This document shows positions 1-6,366 of a DNA stretch of 13,570 nt, piece after piece. The notes under the pieces are model-generated. The model was not told where the DNA came from. It saw only the letters and a list, made by a program, of their open reading frames with translations, and ran no database searches. Within the stretch, counting starts at the first letter, position 1. Every line of letters starts with the position of its first letter. The stretch spans positions 1 through 13,570 of the forward strand of contig JAISGZ010000165.1 in NCBI GenBank assembly GCA_031262845.1. Direction: 5' to 3'. The stretch is from Propionibacteriaceae bacterium. GTDB lineage: Bacteria; Actinomycetota; Actinomycetes; Propionibacteriales; Propionibacteriaceae. The translations under genes were made by a program, and so were the position numbers.

Positions 1-87
1 TGACGGCTGACGGCTGACGGCTGACGGCTGACGGCTGACGGCTGACGGCTGACGGCTGACGGCTGACGGCTGACGGCTGACGGCTGA
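1..87. repeat. 7-bp tandem repeat (TGACGGC), 12 full copies, open at left edge
   Basis: Twelve perfect head-to-tail copies of TGACGGC occupy 1-84, followed by a partial TGA; the array probably continues left of the window. A 7-bp unit shifts frame every copy, so all plus-strand frames hit TGA within 21 nt and it is not plus-strand coding. The minus strand stays open through the array, but I see no start that would make it a gene. Perfect copy identity suggests recent slippage expansion. Confidence 0.97.
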
Positions 88-125
88 GAATATCAATCTG
101 GTAATCGAGGATCGCGACACAAACC

Positions 126-143
126 AGCCCGAAAAACCGGGTT
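126..143 (-). terminator. weak hairpin downstream of the tRNA cluster, possible terminator
   Basis: Read on the minus strand the stem AACCCG / CGGGCT (one G-U pair) encloses a GTTTTT loop and is followed by GGTTTG. It lies about 38 nt past the 3' end of tRNA-Phe, where transcription of the tRNA cluster should end. The stem is short and the U-rich tail poor, so this is tentative. Confidence 0.33.
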
Positions 144-180
144 AATCCATCAACAGGGACAAATCGAATATCGAACACTG

Positions 181-254
181 TGGCCAGGGCCGGGGTCGAA
201 CCGGCGACCTCATCCTTTTCAGGGATGCGCTACTACCTACTGAGCTACCTGGCC
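181..254 (-). tRNA. tRNA-Phe (anticodon GAA)
   Basis: The minus strand folds as a 74-nt cloverleaf. The acceptor stem is GGCCAGG with CCTGGCC and discriminator A, followed by TA at positions 8-9. The anticodon loop CTGAAAA sits between CATCC and GGATG, giving anticodon GAA. The T arm is GCCGG-TTCGACC-CCGGC. The 3' CCA is not encoded. It is last in a Glu-Asp-Phe cluster, an order common in Actinomycetota. Confidence 0.97.
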
Positions 255-269
255 GAGCCTTTGGCGGAA

Positions 270-293
270 CGGCCACTGAATAATCAGTGGCCG
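270..293 (-). other. 10-bp perfect hairpin in the Asp-Phe tRNA spacer
   Basis: CGGCCACTGA and TCAGTGGCCG form a perfect 10-bp inverted repeat around a 4-nt loop, between tRNA-Asp (ends at 301) and tRNA-Phe (begins at 254). No U-tract follows on the minus strand, so a processing element for a joint tRNA precursor fits better than a terminator. Confidence 0.7.
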
Positions 294-300
294 CCCACCT

Positions 301-377
301 TGGCGACCCCGACGGGACTTGAACCCGCGACCTTCGGCGTGACAGGCCGACGCGCTAACCAACTGCGCTACGGGGCC
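301..377 (-). tRNA. tRNA-Asp (anticodon GTC), CCA encoded
   Basis: The minus strand gives acceptor GGCCCCG paired with CGGGGTC (one G-U), discriminator G as expected for Asp, and an encoded CCA at 303-301. The anticodon loop CTGTCAC lies between CGGC and GCCG, so the anticodon is GTC. The T loop is TTCAAGT. It is the middle gene of the cluster and the only one of the three with a genomic CCA. Confidence 0.97.
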
Positions 378-385
378 TTATGGCC

Positions 386-403
386 GACCCGGCGAACCGG
401 GCC
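386..403 (-). other. UUCG-tetraloop hairpin just upstream of tRNA-Asp
   Basis: On the minus strand GGCCCGG-UUCG-CCGGGUC forms a 7-bp stem (one G-U) capped by a UUCG tetraloop, 8 nt before the 5' end of tRNA-Asp. It is probably part of the leader or intercistronic RNA and a processing or stability element. A tract of U residues is absent. Confidence 0.55.
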
Positions 404-411
404 GAAGCAGA

Positions 412-417
412 ACTATA
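412..417 (-). promoter_or_regulatory. candidate -10 box (TATAGT) for tRNA-Asp/tRNA-Phe
   Basis: TATAGT on the minus strand is close to the consensus -10 box and lies 34 nt before the 5' end of tRNA-Asp, placing a start near 404, directly before the UUCG hairpin. No convincing -35 box is seen 17 nt upstream (TAGCCT). It could let Asp and Phe be transcribed apart from Glu. Confidence 0.38.
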
Positions 418-502
418 CCCAGGCTTGGGGCCCGAGGCTAATTCTCCTCACCGGCGGGTTTTCTCAGAAGCCAACGGGCTGTGAAAAGAACTCACCGGTT
501 CG

Positions 503-575
503 CATCCCCAACGGGATTCGAACCCGTGTTGCCGCCGTGAAAGGGCGGAGTCCTAGGCCGCTAGACGATGGGGAC
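503..575 (-). tRNA. tRNA-Glu (anticodon TTC)
   Basis: A 73-nt cloverleaf on the minus strand has acceptor GTCCCCA with TGGGGAT and discriminator G. The anticodon loop CTTTCAC sits between CCGCC and GGCGG, giving anticodon TTC. The T arm is ACGGG-TTCGAAT-CCCGT. CCA is not encoded. It is the first gene of the Glu-Asp-Phe cluster. Confidence 0.97.
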
Positions 576-592
576 CAGCAATGCGCTGCGCT

Positions 593-598
593 AGCATA
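593..598 (-). promoter_or_regulatory. candidate -10 box (TATGCT) for the tRNA cluster
   Basis: TATGCT on the minus strand lies 17 nt upstream of the tRNA-Glu 5' end, the right place for a short-leader tRNA promoter. The -35 region (around 616-621, TGTGTT) is poor. Confidence 0.42.
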
Positions 599-629
599 CG
601 CTATTCCGACCCCGAAACACACTTCACGG

Positions 630-648
630 CTGACCGTGGACCGGTCAG
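630..648 (-). terminator. hairpin overlapping the ligase stop codon
   Basis: CTGACCG and CGGTCAG form a perfect 7-bp inverted repeat with a 5-nt loop; the ligase stop codon (645-647) lies inside the stem. It may attenuate or end the ligase transcript before the tRNA promoter, but no U-tract follows. Confidence 0.35.
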
Positions 649-2261
649 ACCGCTTTCGTCGGTGCCGGCCGGCGGCGTAACAGATCACCGTCCAACTGGG
701 GTAGATAGGTCTGTTTGATGACTCGCTTCAAGAGTTTGCCGGAGGCGTTGCGGGGCAAGCTCTCGGACGCCACGACCACCCGCCGCGGGACTTTGAAAGC
801 CGCCAACTGCTGCCGGACGAATTGGATGATGTCGCCTTCGGCCAGGTTGGCACCAGCCTGCAGTGAGACCACGGCCACGACGACTTCGCCGAAGCGGGGC
901 TGCGGGGCGCCGATGACCGCCACTTCGGCGATCTCGGGCAGCTGGTGAATGATCTCTTCGACTTCCCGTGAGCTGACCTTCTCACCGCCGACGTTGATCG
1001 TGTCCTTCAAGCGATCGACGAAGTAGAGGTAGCCGTTGTCGTCGAGGTAGCCGACATCACCACTGTGTAACCAGCCGCCACGGAACAGAGCCGCCGTGGC
1101 GGCCTCATTCCCGTAGTAGCCATGACAGCATTGGGGCGACCGGAAACAGATTTCGCCCTCGACGCCGGGACCGGCTGAAGTCGTGCTGCCAAAGGGCACG
1201 ATCGCGACTTCGACGGCCAAAATCGGACGGCCGGCCGAACCGGCGTGACTACGCTGGTTCTCAGGCGGCAAGACGGTCGCGGCCGGAGCCATTTCGGTTT
1301 GGCCATAGAAATTCCACAGCCGCAGCTGCGGCAGGCGCTCTTCCAGCTCTTCCAAGACCGCCACCGGCATCGCCGAAGCGCCGTAATAGCCCTTGGTCAA
1401 ACAGGCCAGGCCGGTGGCGTCGAAATCACGGTGGTGGAGTAGTTCGCCCCACTTGGCCGGCGTAGCGAAGAACTTGTTGGCCTGGTGTTCGCGGATGGCC
1501 GCCAGAATTTCTGTGGGTTGCCCGGAGCGGAGGATGACCGAGGTCGCTCCCATCATGAAATCGGGAGTGAACAACACGTCCAGTTGAGCGCAGTGATAGA
1601 GCGGTAAGACGTGAACGTCGATGTCCGTCGACTCGACCTGACCAGCCACGATAACCGACAGGTACTGCGACATCAGGGAACGACTGGAGTGCATGACGGC
1701 CCGCGGTAGACCCTCGGTGCCCGAGGTGAACATCAACCGGACGACATCTTCCGGCTCGACCGCGACCGGCTGGGGTTGACCGTCGAAATCAAACCAGCGG
1801 CGGCCGTCTTGCCAGAGTTCGGGAATGTCGTCGGCGGTGGCGTCGATCACCAAACGATCGGCTGGTGACAGCCCGGCGCGGTCGAGCGCTTGTTGCAGTG
1901 TCTTGACGAAACGCGGTTCGGCGACCACCGCCACCGGCTGTGTCAACTCGACCAGCTGAGCCACTTCCGGGCTGCTCAACAGGTAATTGACGGGTGCGAA
2001 AACGGCTCCGATCTGGGCCGCCGCAAAAGCCAGCAAGGGCAACTGCCAGCAGTTTCGGGCCATCATGAGGACGACATCACCGCGCCCGATCCCAGCCGCT
2101 TGGAGGGCGGCGGCGGCCCCGTCACAACGCTGAGCGAATTGGGCAAAGGTCAGCTGAGTTGGTCCATCGATGACCGCCACTTTGTCGGGGAAACGGGCCG
2201 CCGACCGCCGTACGATATCGGCCAACGTGTTGTGGGTGGCGAGAGCCATGTCCGAAGTCAC
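645..2261 (-). CDS. AMP-dependent acyl-CoA (acyl-acid) ligase
   Basis: This 538-residue protein of the ANL superfamily (acyl-CoA synthetases, NRPS adenylation domains, luciferases) would activate a carboxylic acid as acyl-AMP and transfer it to CoA or another thiol in the cytosol. Visible core motifs in order are TSGTEGLPR at 179-187 (phosphate loop), NFYGQTEMAP at 317-326, the hinge block HSGDVGYL...VDRLKD at about 399-420, GGEKVS at 425-430 and NASGKLLKR at 505-513 with the catalytic Lys at 509. Length is normal for free-standing ligases and the domain set looks complete. The GTG at 2261 is preceded by TAGCGT with a 6-nt spacer, a leaderless arrangement; an in-frame ATG lies at 2249. It follows the PKS genes after a 109-bp gap, so it may activate a starter or precursor acid for them. 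That role is inferred from position; the substrate cannot be read from sequence. Confidence 0.93.
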   Translation of the reverse strand: MTSDMALATHNTLADIVRRSAARFPDKVAVIDGPTQLTFAQFAQRCDGAAAALQAAGIGRGDVVLMMARNCWQLPLLAFAAAQIGAVFAPVNYLLSSPEVAQLVELTQPVAVVAEPRFVKTLQQALDRAGLSPADRLVIDATADDIPELWQDGRRWFDFDGQPQPVAVEPEDVVRLMFTSGTEGLPRAVMHSSRSLMSQYLSVIVAGQVESTDIDVHVLPLYHCAQLDVLFTPDFMMGATSVILRSGQPTEILAAIREHQANKFFATPAKWGELLHHRDFDATGLACLTKGYYGASAMPVAVLEELEERLPQLRLWNFYGQTEMAPAATVLPPENQRSHAGSAGRPILAVEVAIVPFGSTTSAGPGVEGEICFRSPQCCHGYYGNEAATAALFRGGWLHSGDVGYLDDNGYLYFVDRLKDTINVGGEKVSSREVEEIIHQLPEIAEVAVIGAPQPRFGEVVVAVVSLQAGANLAEGDIIQFVRQQLAAFKVPRRVVVASESLPRNASGKLLKRVIKQTYLPQLDGDLLRRRPAPTKAV

Positions 2262-2267
2262 CGCGTC

Positions 2268-2273
2268 ACGCTA
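2268..2273 (-). promoter_or_regulatory. -10-like box (TAGCGT) for leaderless ligase transcript
   Basis: TAGCGT (TAnnnT type) ends 6 nt before the GTG start at 2261, so transcription would begin at the start codon. No Shine-Dalgarno sequence is present there. This suggests the ligase can be expressed apart from the upstream PKS genes. The same layout recurs before the genes starting at 11601 and 12291. Confidence 0.45.
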
Positions 2274-2370
2274 GCAGAGAACCGCTGTCCAGGCGGACGG
2301 TTGACGAGGCGCAAACGGCCTGTCCAACAGCAAGGTTGATTCATCGGTCCGGCCTTTCTGTGAGCCGCGG

Positions 2371-2796
2371 TCAACCATTGTTGAGCTGCCGTTTGACGAC
2401 TTGCCATTGGCCGTCGGTGAAGAGCAATTGATCGACACAGACCTTCGCCGTCCGAACTAAGGGGTAGCCTTCTAATCGCAAGATGACCAGGACATAGGCT
2501 TCGCAGGCGCAAGCCCCATTGGGAAACAGGTCAAGCAATTGCCAGGCCGTGTAAATCCGTGATGGTTCGGCTTCACCGGCGAAACCTCGACGCTGACGCT
2601 TGACCAACTCGATGATGGCCTCACGGCCGACCGCGTCGCCTTCCGCGCTCTGACAGTGTGCCTGCTCGCTGAAGGTGAGAGCCCATTCGTTGATCCGGCT
2701 GTCGTCTAACAGCACCAATTGTTTCTCGTAAAAATCAGCCACCGATAACAGCAACGAGCCATCAATCGTCTGATCGTTGTCGTATTCCCCGATCAT
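2371..2796 (-). CDS. SnoaL/NTF2-like small protein of the polyketide block
   Basis: A 141-residue protein with the look of the NTF2-like/SnoaL superfamily, a cone-shaped fold used by polyketide cyclases, small isomerases and dioxygenase beta subunits. The N-terminal helix pattern FYxxQxxLLDDxRxxEWAxxF at about 23-43 followed by H47 matches the group of SnoaL-like proteins often found beside type II PKS genes. The middle (GREAIIELVKRQRRG) and the C-terminal strands ending GQWQVVKRQL also fit. No signal peptide or membrane helix is seen. Its ATG overlaps the KS beta stop (ATGA at 2796-2793) and GAGGGGGG stands a few bases upstream, so translation is coupled. A role in cyclisation, dehydration or tailoring of the polyketide is inferred from fold and position; catalytic residues are not certain. 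Confidence 0.8.
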   Translation of the reverse strand: MIGEYDNDQTIDGSLLLSVADFYEKQLVLLDDSRINEWALTFSEQAHCQSAEGDAVGREAIIELVKRQRRGFAGEAEPSRIYTAWQLLDLFPNGACACEAYVLVILRLEGYPLVRTAKVCVDQLLFTDGQWQVVKRQLNNG

Positions 2797-4103
2797 GCGT
2801 CCCCCCTCAGCGTCGTTGCTGAACTGGTTTTGCCACCGTTCGTCCCGCGGCTCGGTTTCCGGTTAGCAGTTGGCTGAGACCGCCCCAAAACCAGGGCTGA
2901 CATGAAACCGTTTTCCGACACATTGACGACTAGGGCTTGATCACGTCGCAGCGCCGTCGGCTCCCGCACCACCTGGGCTGCCACCGGTCCGGTGTCATCG
3001 GGTTCGTGTCCCCTAGCCACCGGTGGTATCAGGCCGGTCGCCAAACAGGCCGCGGCCAGTCCCACGTCAATCGCTGAAGTCGCCGCGTAGGCCCGGCCGA
3101 AGCCAGTTTTCGGCACCGCGAGGGGCGGTAATTTCGGTCCGAAAACATCGACTAAAGCCTGCGCCTCCCAACTGTCGATGGCGCGCACGCCAGCGCCGTT
3201 ACCAAAACAGACCCCGATGTCGGCTAAGCCAATATCGGCCTGGCGCAGAACTCGCCGAATGAGATACGACAATTCGGCCACTGAGTGGCCACTGGAATAA
3301 CCCGACTCTTGAGCCATCACCTGGATGACGGCTTCGTGACCGGCCACTCGGAACGGCTCCGGCCTCGTCTCCAGGGCCACCAAGGCCCCACCCAAAGCCG
3401 GGATGAAGCCGATGGTTTGACGGCCGTAAGGGGCAAATTGCTCAGGTTCCGAACCTGGTGGCAAGACGGAGCCGCCGCCGGTGAAAACCGACGCCAAACC
3501 CAAGGGGCTGAGGGAACCATCACAGGCCCCACAGATCATGACCGAACCGGTCGAGGCGGTTTCCACCCAGCCCAAGCCGATCGCATCCATCCCGCCACAG
3601 CTCTCACTGACAACACTCCCGCTCGGGCCTCGCAGGTGATAGTGGTTCGAGATGACACTGGTGTTGGCCCCATAAAAGCAGGCAAATGATTGATAGAGGT
3701 TGGCTTCAGAAGCCACTGCCTCAGTCTGGTGAGCCAGCTCGCGTTGGGCGAATTCGAGGCTGCCGAAAACCGAGGACAAGAAGATGCCGGTCGGCACCGT
3801 GGCTTGGAGTAAGCGCTGATCGGTCGCCGTGATGATGTCGTCCGTCAGGCGCAAAGCCAACCGAGCCGTCACGTCCGTCGGCGTTACGGCGCCTGTGGAG
3901 TCGGTGATGATGGCAGCTTCGGGAGTCGCCAAGTGGTTCAGATCGACGCCGCCGAACCACGACCGCGGCGGCATGGCCGCAGAAATACCGGCGCCCAGGT
4001 CCGTGAAAGCGGCCGTCCGTTCAAGAATCAGCGGCCAGATGACATCGATCGACCCACCGTGCGCAGTCAAGACGGCAGCGGCGGTCAGATAAACCGGGAC
4101 CAT
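2793..4103 (-). CDS. type II PKS chain length factor (KS beta), atypical active site
   Basis: A 436-residue thiolase-fold protein colinear with the ketosynthase encoded just upstream, and the expected partner in a KS alpha/KS beta heterodimer that sets chain length. The stretch GPSGSVVSES at 159-168 lines up with GPTYIVSSSC of the KS alpha: the catalytic Cys position is Ser168, followed by Cys169. Typical CLFs carry Gln there. The two KS histidines are also gone (Asn302 and Arg337 by alignment). It should therefore not condense by itself. The last ~25 residues (rich in R, S, T, N, G) look like a disordered tail. The ATG at 4103 overlaps the end of the KS alpha gene by 19 nt and has GGAG about 6 nt upstream, so the two are translationally coupled. 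A decarboxylase role of the usual CLF kind is doubtful because Gln is missing. Confidence 0.9.
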   Translation of the reverse strand: MVPVYLTAAAVLTAHGGSIDVIWPLILERTAAFTDLGAGISAAMPPRSWFGGVDLNHLATPEAAIITDSTGAVTPTDVTARLALRLTDDIITATDQRLLQATVPTGIFLSSVFGSLEFAQRELAHQTEAVASEANLYQSFACFYGANTSVISNHYHLRGPSGSVVSESCGGMDAIGLGWVETASTGSVMICGACDGSLSPLGLASVFTGGGSVLPPGSEPEQFAPYGRQTIGFIPALGGALVALETRPEPFRVAGHEAVIQVMAQESGYSSGHSVAELSYLIRRVLRQADIGLADIGVCFGNGAGVRAIDSWEAQALVDVFGPKLPPLAVPKTGFGRAYAATSAIDVGLAAACLATGLIPPVARGHEPDDTGPVAAQVVREPTALRRDQALVVNVSENGFMSALVLGRSQPTANRKPSRGTNGGKTSSATTLRGDA

Positions 4104-6253
4104 AGCGCTCCCCCCTCCGGCGGCGAATCGGTCAGCCTGGTGGGGTTGACCGGACCCGATAAAGAGGCCCCATCACCCGCCCCGGGCCGGGGCAAACTGA
4201 ACACCACGGCCGATTGGAAACCACCAAAACCACTGCCAAGCGATAAGACGTGACGTAAATTGGCCCGCCGACTGTCCCGGGAGACATAGTCGAGATCACA
4301 GCCCGGATCCGGTTGCACCAAGTTAGCGATCGGTGGGATCCGATGATGGGTCAAGGCCAAGGCGCAGGCGACGGCGTCGAGCGCCCCGGAGGCGCCCAAG
4401 GTATGACCGATGACGGGTTTGATCGAACTGATCGGGATATACGACGCCAACTCGCCGAAGACCTGCCGGACAGCATTGATCTCGTGCCGGTCGGACGCCG
4501 GGTTACCGATGCCGTGGGCGTTGATGTAGTCGATATCGCACGGCAGCAAGCCGGCCCGCCCGATCGCCTGCTGAATCGCTTGAGCCAACTGGGTCCCGGT
4601 CCGAGGCTGACCGTCCGCAGAGAAATCATCGGTCTGTGGCTGGCCGACCAAGGAGAAATCATCGGTCCGAGTTCCGAAACCGGAGACTTCGGCATAGATC
4701 CGGGCGCCGCGAGCGACCGCCAGTTCCCAATCTTCCAAGATCAGAGCCCCGGCGCCTTCACCCAAGACGAAACCGTCCCGGTTTTGGTTGAACGACCGCA
4801 GCGCTTGGCCAGGGTCGTCGCTGGTCGAAGTGACACGGAAGGCATCAAGATACGACAGCACGGGCGGTGTGATCGGGGCTTCAGCGGCGCCGACCAAGAC
4901 AGCATCGGCTTGACCAAGCCGGATCAATTCGGCTCCTCGGCCGATCGCACTCAGGCCGGACGTGCAACTCGATGACACGATGTAAGTCGGACCGGTGGCC
5001 TGAACCAGCGGTGCCAGGCTTTCGATCAACGATCCTGGTCTCAAGGCCTCGGTATAAGCCTCACAGGCCAGTGGCCAGGGCACTGGTTGAGGCACTGTCG
5101 GGTAGGCCGACTGTTGTAGAAGATCGACCATCGACTGGGACCCCGCCACCGCACTAGCAAAAATCACGCCAACCCGGGAGAAATAACTCCGGCCGGACAG
5201 CGTTGGGTTCCAGGCGTCAGCCAAAGCTTCCCGGCTCGCGGTCACGGCCATAGCGATGCCGCGATCGGAGCTGACAGCTTTGGCCACACCCGGTAGTAAT
5301 TCCGTCAAGCCCGTGAAATCGGATTCCCCGGCAAATTGGGTTCGATAGCGAGATGGATCGAAGCGAGTGATCCGGCGAATTTGATGACGCCCACGGACGA
5401 CCGCATCCCAGAACGCCTCCCGGCCGACCGGACCGGGACCGACCACGCCGAGGCCGGTAATAGCCACCCGTCGGTCAGGCAGGCGCCGCCCACTACCAAT
5501 CGGGCTGGAGCGAGGTCCGGTCGTGAGGGGACGGACAATGTGGCGGCGGCTGGCCAGTTGACCGGTCGTCGTATGAGGCGGCACCCGCGACAGCAAGCCG
5601 TCGAGAAAGGTCCGAATCGACCACAGGGCTCGGGCCCGAGCGGCTTCGCTGGCCGTGTTCTGAACTAGATCGGCGGCCGTGGCCGTCGCTGGTTGGTCGG
5701 CCGCTGATGACTCGGGCGTCCTCGTTGGGGGCGAAGAGCTGGCCGCTTGAATGGCCAAGGTCAACACCAGGACATTGGTCAAGTCCACCGCCACCGTGGC
5801 TTGGTCGGGGTCAACCCCCATGACGATCAGCAGTCCCCGGTAGGTATCCGACAGCCGCATCAGACTGGGAATCTCAGGGATGCGCCGGATCACCTCGGCG
5901 CCGATCCCGTCGTAGCGGGCTAACACTTCGATCGTGGCTTCGGCCAAACCGATGAACTCGGCTTGGCATTCGCCCGGTTCCAGGAGTTCGACCCGCGGCA
6001 GTGGCACGGTCGCCAAGGCGGCGTCGAAGACCGCGTCCACCAGGTGTAACCGGTCGGGGAAATACGAGTAGAGCGACGACGGCCCGGTATTGAGGCGGCG
6101 GGCCACCGCCCGCAGGGTCAGGGCGTCGAAGCCCGATTCGCGAACGATGTCCTGAGCCGCCTGCACGATCGAGGTCTCGTCCAGGCGTGGTTTCGGGGCG
6201 TCATCACGCCCGGAGCGGGACTGAGTCACAGAATCGGTGTCTGGGTGAGACAA
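4085..6253 (-). CDS. TetR-family regulator fused to type II PKS ketosynthase alpha
   Basis: One uninterrupted 722-codon frame joins two families. Residues 26-76 form a TetR DNA-binding helix-turn-helix (AARDIV-like helix, LTLRAVARRL, GPSSLYSYFPDRLHL) and about 77-225 an all-helical ligand/dimer domain. A linker rich in T, S, P, R (226-260) leads to a complete ketosynthase at 262-685: AITGLGVVGPG at 264, catalytic Cys430 in SSCTSG, His580 in NAHGIGNP, His617 in KPVIGHTLG, and GSGFGGFQSAVVF near 673, typical of aromatic type II PKS KS alpha. An 11-residue duplication lies at 530-551. The TTG start at 6253 has AAAGGG 7 nt upstream; a GTG at codon 9 is an alternative. The overlap with KS beta makes this the first gene of the PKS operon. 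KS alpha is normally a free ~420-residue protein, so the fusion is odd. An internal start at V263 (GTG at 5467) is possible but lacks a ribosome site. Confidence 0.9.
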   Translation of the reverse strand: MSHPDTDSVTQSRSGRDDAPKPRLDETSIVQAAQDIVRESGFDALTLRAVARRLNTGPSSLYSYFPDRLHLVDAVFDAALATVPLPRVELLEPGECQAEFIGLAEATIEVLARYDGIGAEVIRRIPEIPSLMRLSDTYRGLLIVMGVDPDQATVAVDLTNVLVLTLAIQAASSSPPTRTPESSAADQPATATAADLVQNTASEAARARALWSIRTFLDGLLSRVPPHTTTGQLASRRHIVRPLTTGPRSSPIGSGRRLPDRRVAITGLGVVGPGPVGREAFWDAVVRGRHQIRRITRFDPSRYRTQFAGESDFTGLTELLPGVAKAVSSDRGIAMAVTASREALADAWNPTLSGRSYFSRVGVIFASAVAGSQSMVDLLQQSAYPTVPQPVPWPLACEAYTEALRPGSLIESLAPLVQATGPTYIVSSSCTSGLSAIGRGAELIRLGQADAVLVGAAEAPITPPVLSYLDAFRVTSTSDDPGQALRSFNQNRDGFVLGEGAGALILEDWELAVARGARIYAEVSGFGTRTDDFSLVGQPQTDDFSADGQPRTGTQLAQAIQQAIGRAGLLPCDIDYINAHGIGNPASDRHEINAVRQVFGELASYIPISSIKPVIGHTLGASGALDAVACALALTHHRIPPIANLVQPDPGCDLDYVSRDSRRANLRHVLSLGSGFGGFQSAVVFSLPRPGAGDGASLSGPVNPTRLTDSPPEGGALWSRFI
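4601..4666 (-). repeat. 33-bp tandem duplication inside the KS domain
   Basis: Two adjacent 11-residue units, TDDFSLVGQPQ and TDDFSADGQPR (residues 530-551 of the fusion protein), are encoded by tandem 33-bp copies sharing a 15-bp identical core (4620-4634 and 4653-4667). In related KS alpha proteins this is a surface segment before the helix leading to the first catalytic His, and one unit appears to be extra. Confidence 0.85.
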
Positions 6254-6316
6254 CCTTGCACCCTTTCATCAGGCTAACCCGTGAGTGCTCATGCGGAAGC
6301 TAGGTTTACGGAGAGA

Positions 6317-6345
6317 CGAACTATGTTCGCATGGAACATCGTTCG
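6317..6345. promoter_or_regulatory. inverted repeat, candidate TetR-type operator
   Basis: CGAACTATGTTC, a 5-nt spacer and GAACATCGTTCG form a 12-5-12 inverted repeat with 11 of 12 arms matching. It overlaps the proposed -10 and start site of the TetR-KS gene and lies 64 bp before its start codon. A symmetric site of this size at this place is what a TetR-family dimer that represses its own gene would use. Binding by the fusion protein is inferred. Confidence 0.8.
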
Positions 6346-6366
6346 CTAAAAATTAGCGGTTGTCAA
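6338..6366 (-). promoter_or_regulatory. promoter of the TetR-KS operon (TTGACA, 17 nt, AACGAT)
   Basis: A perfect -35 box TTGACA (6366-6361) is followed after 17 nt by AACGAT (6343-6338), a weak -10. The start would fall near 6331, giving a leader of about 78 nt. The -10 lies inside the inverted repeat 6317-6345, so occupation of that site should block RNA polymerase. Confidence 0.6.
6344..6358. promoter_or_regulatory. second palindrome in the -35/-10 spacer
   Basis: CGCTAA and TTAGCG flank an AAA centre, a perfect 6-3-6 inverted repeat placed between the -35 and -10 boxes and touching the larger operator-like repeat. It could be a site for a second regulator or an extension of the operator; it could also be chance. 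Confidence 0.45.

Noticed and set aside
1..87. CRISPR array
   Set aside because: A 7-bp unit repeated without spacers is a minisatellite, and no cas genes are present.
180..680. Plus-strand 166-codon frame across the tRNA cluster
   Set aside because: It is the complement of three well-formed tRNA genes and has no family resemblance.
2258..2512. Minus-strand 84-codon frame as a possible missing ACP
   Set aside because: It has no DSL phosphopantetheine site and overlaps the end of the SnoaL-like gene in another frame.
3590..3610. Retained catalytic Cys in the chain length factor
   Set aside because: A first alignment placed Cys169 at the active-site position, but matching the GP...GG frame shows that Ser168 is the equivalent residue.
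4313..4975. Plus-strand 220-codon frame inside the KS region
   Set aside because: It is a GC-rich shadow of the minus-strand KS, whose catalytic motifs are all present.
503..6253. PKS block as an integrative element inserted at a tRNA
   Set aside because: The block lies on the 5' side of tRNA-Glu; no integrase, no tRNA 3'-end duplicate and no flanking direct repeat were found.
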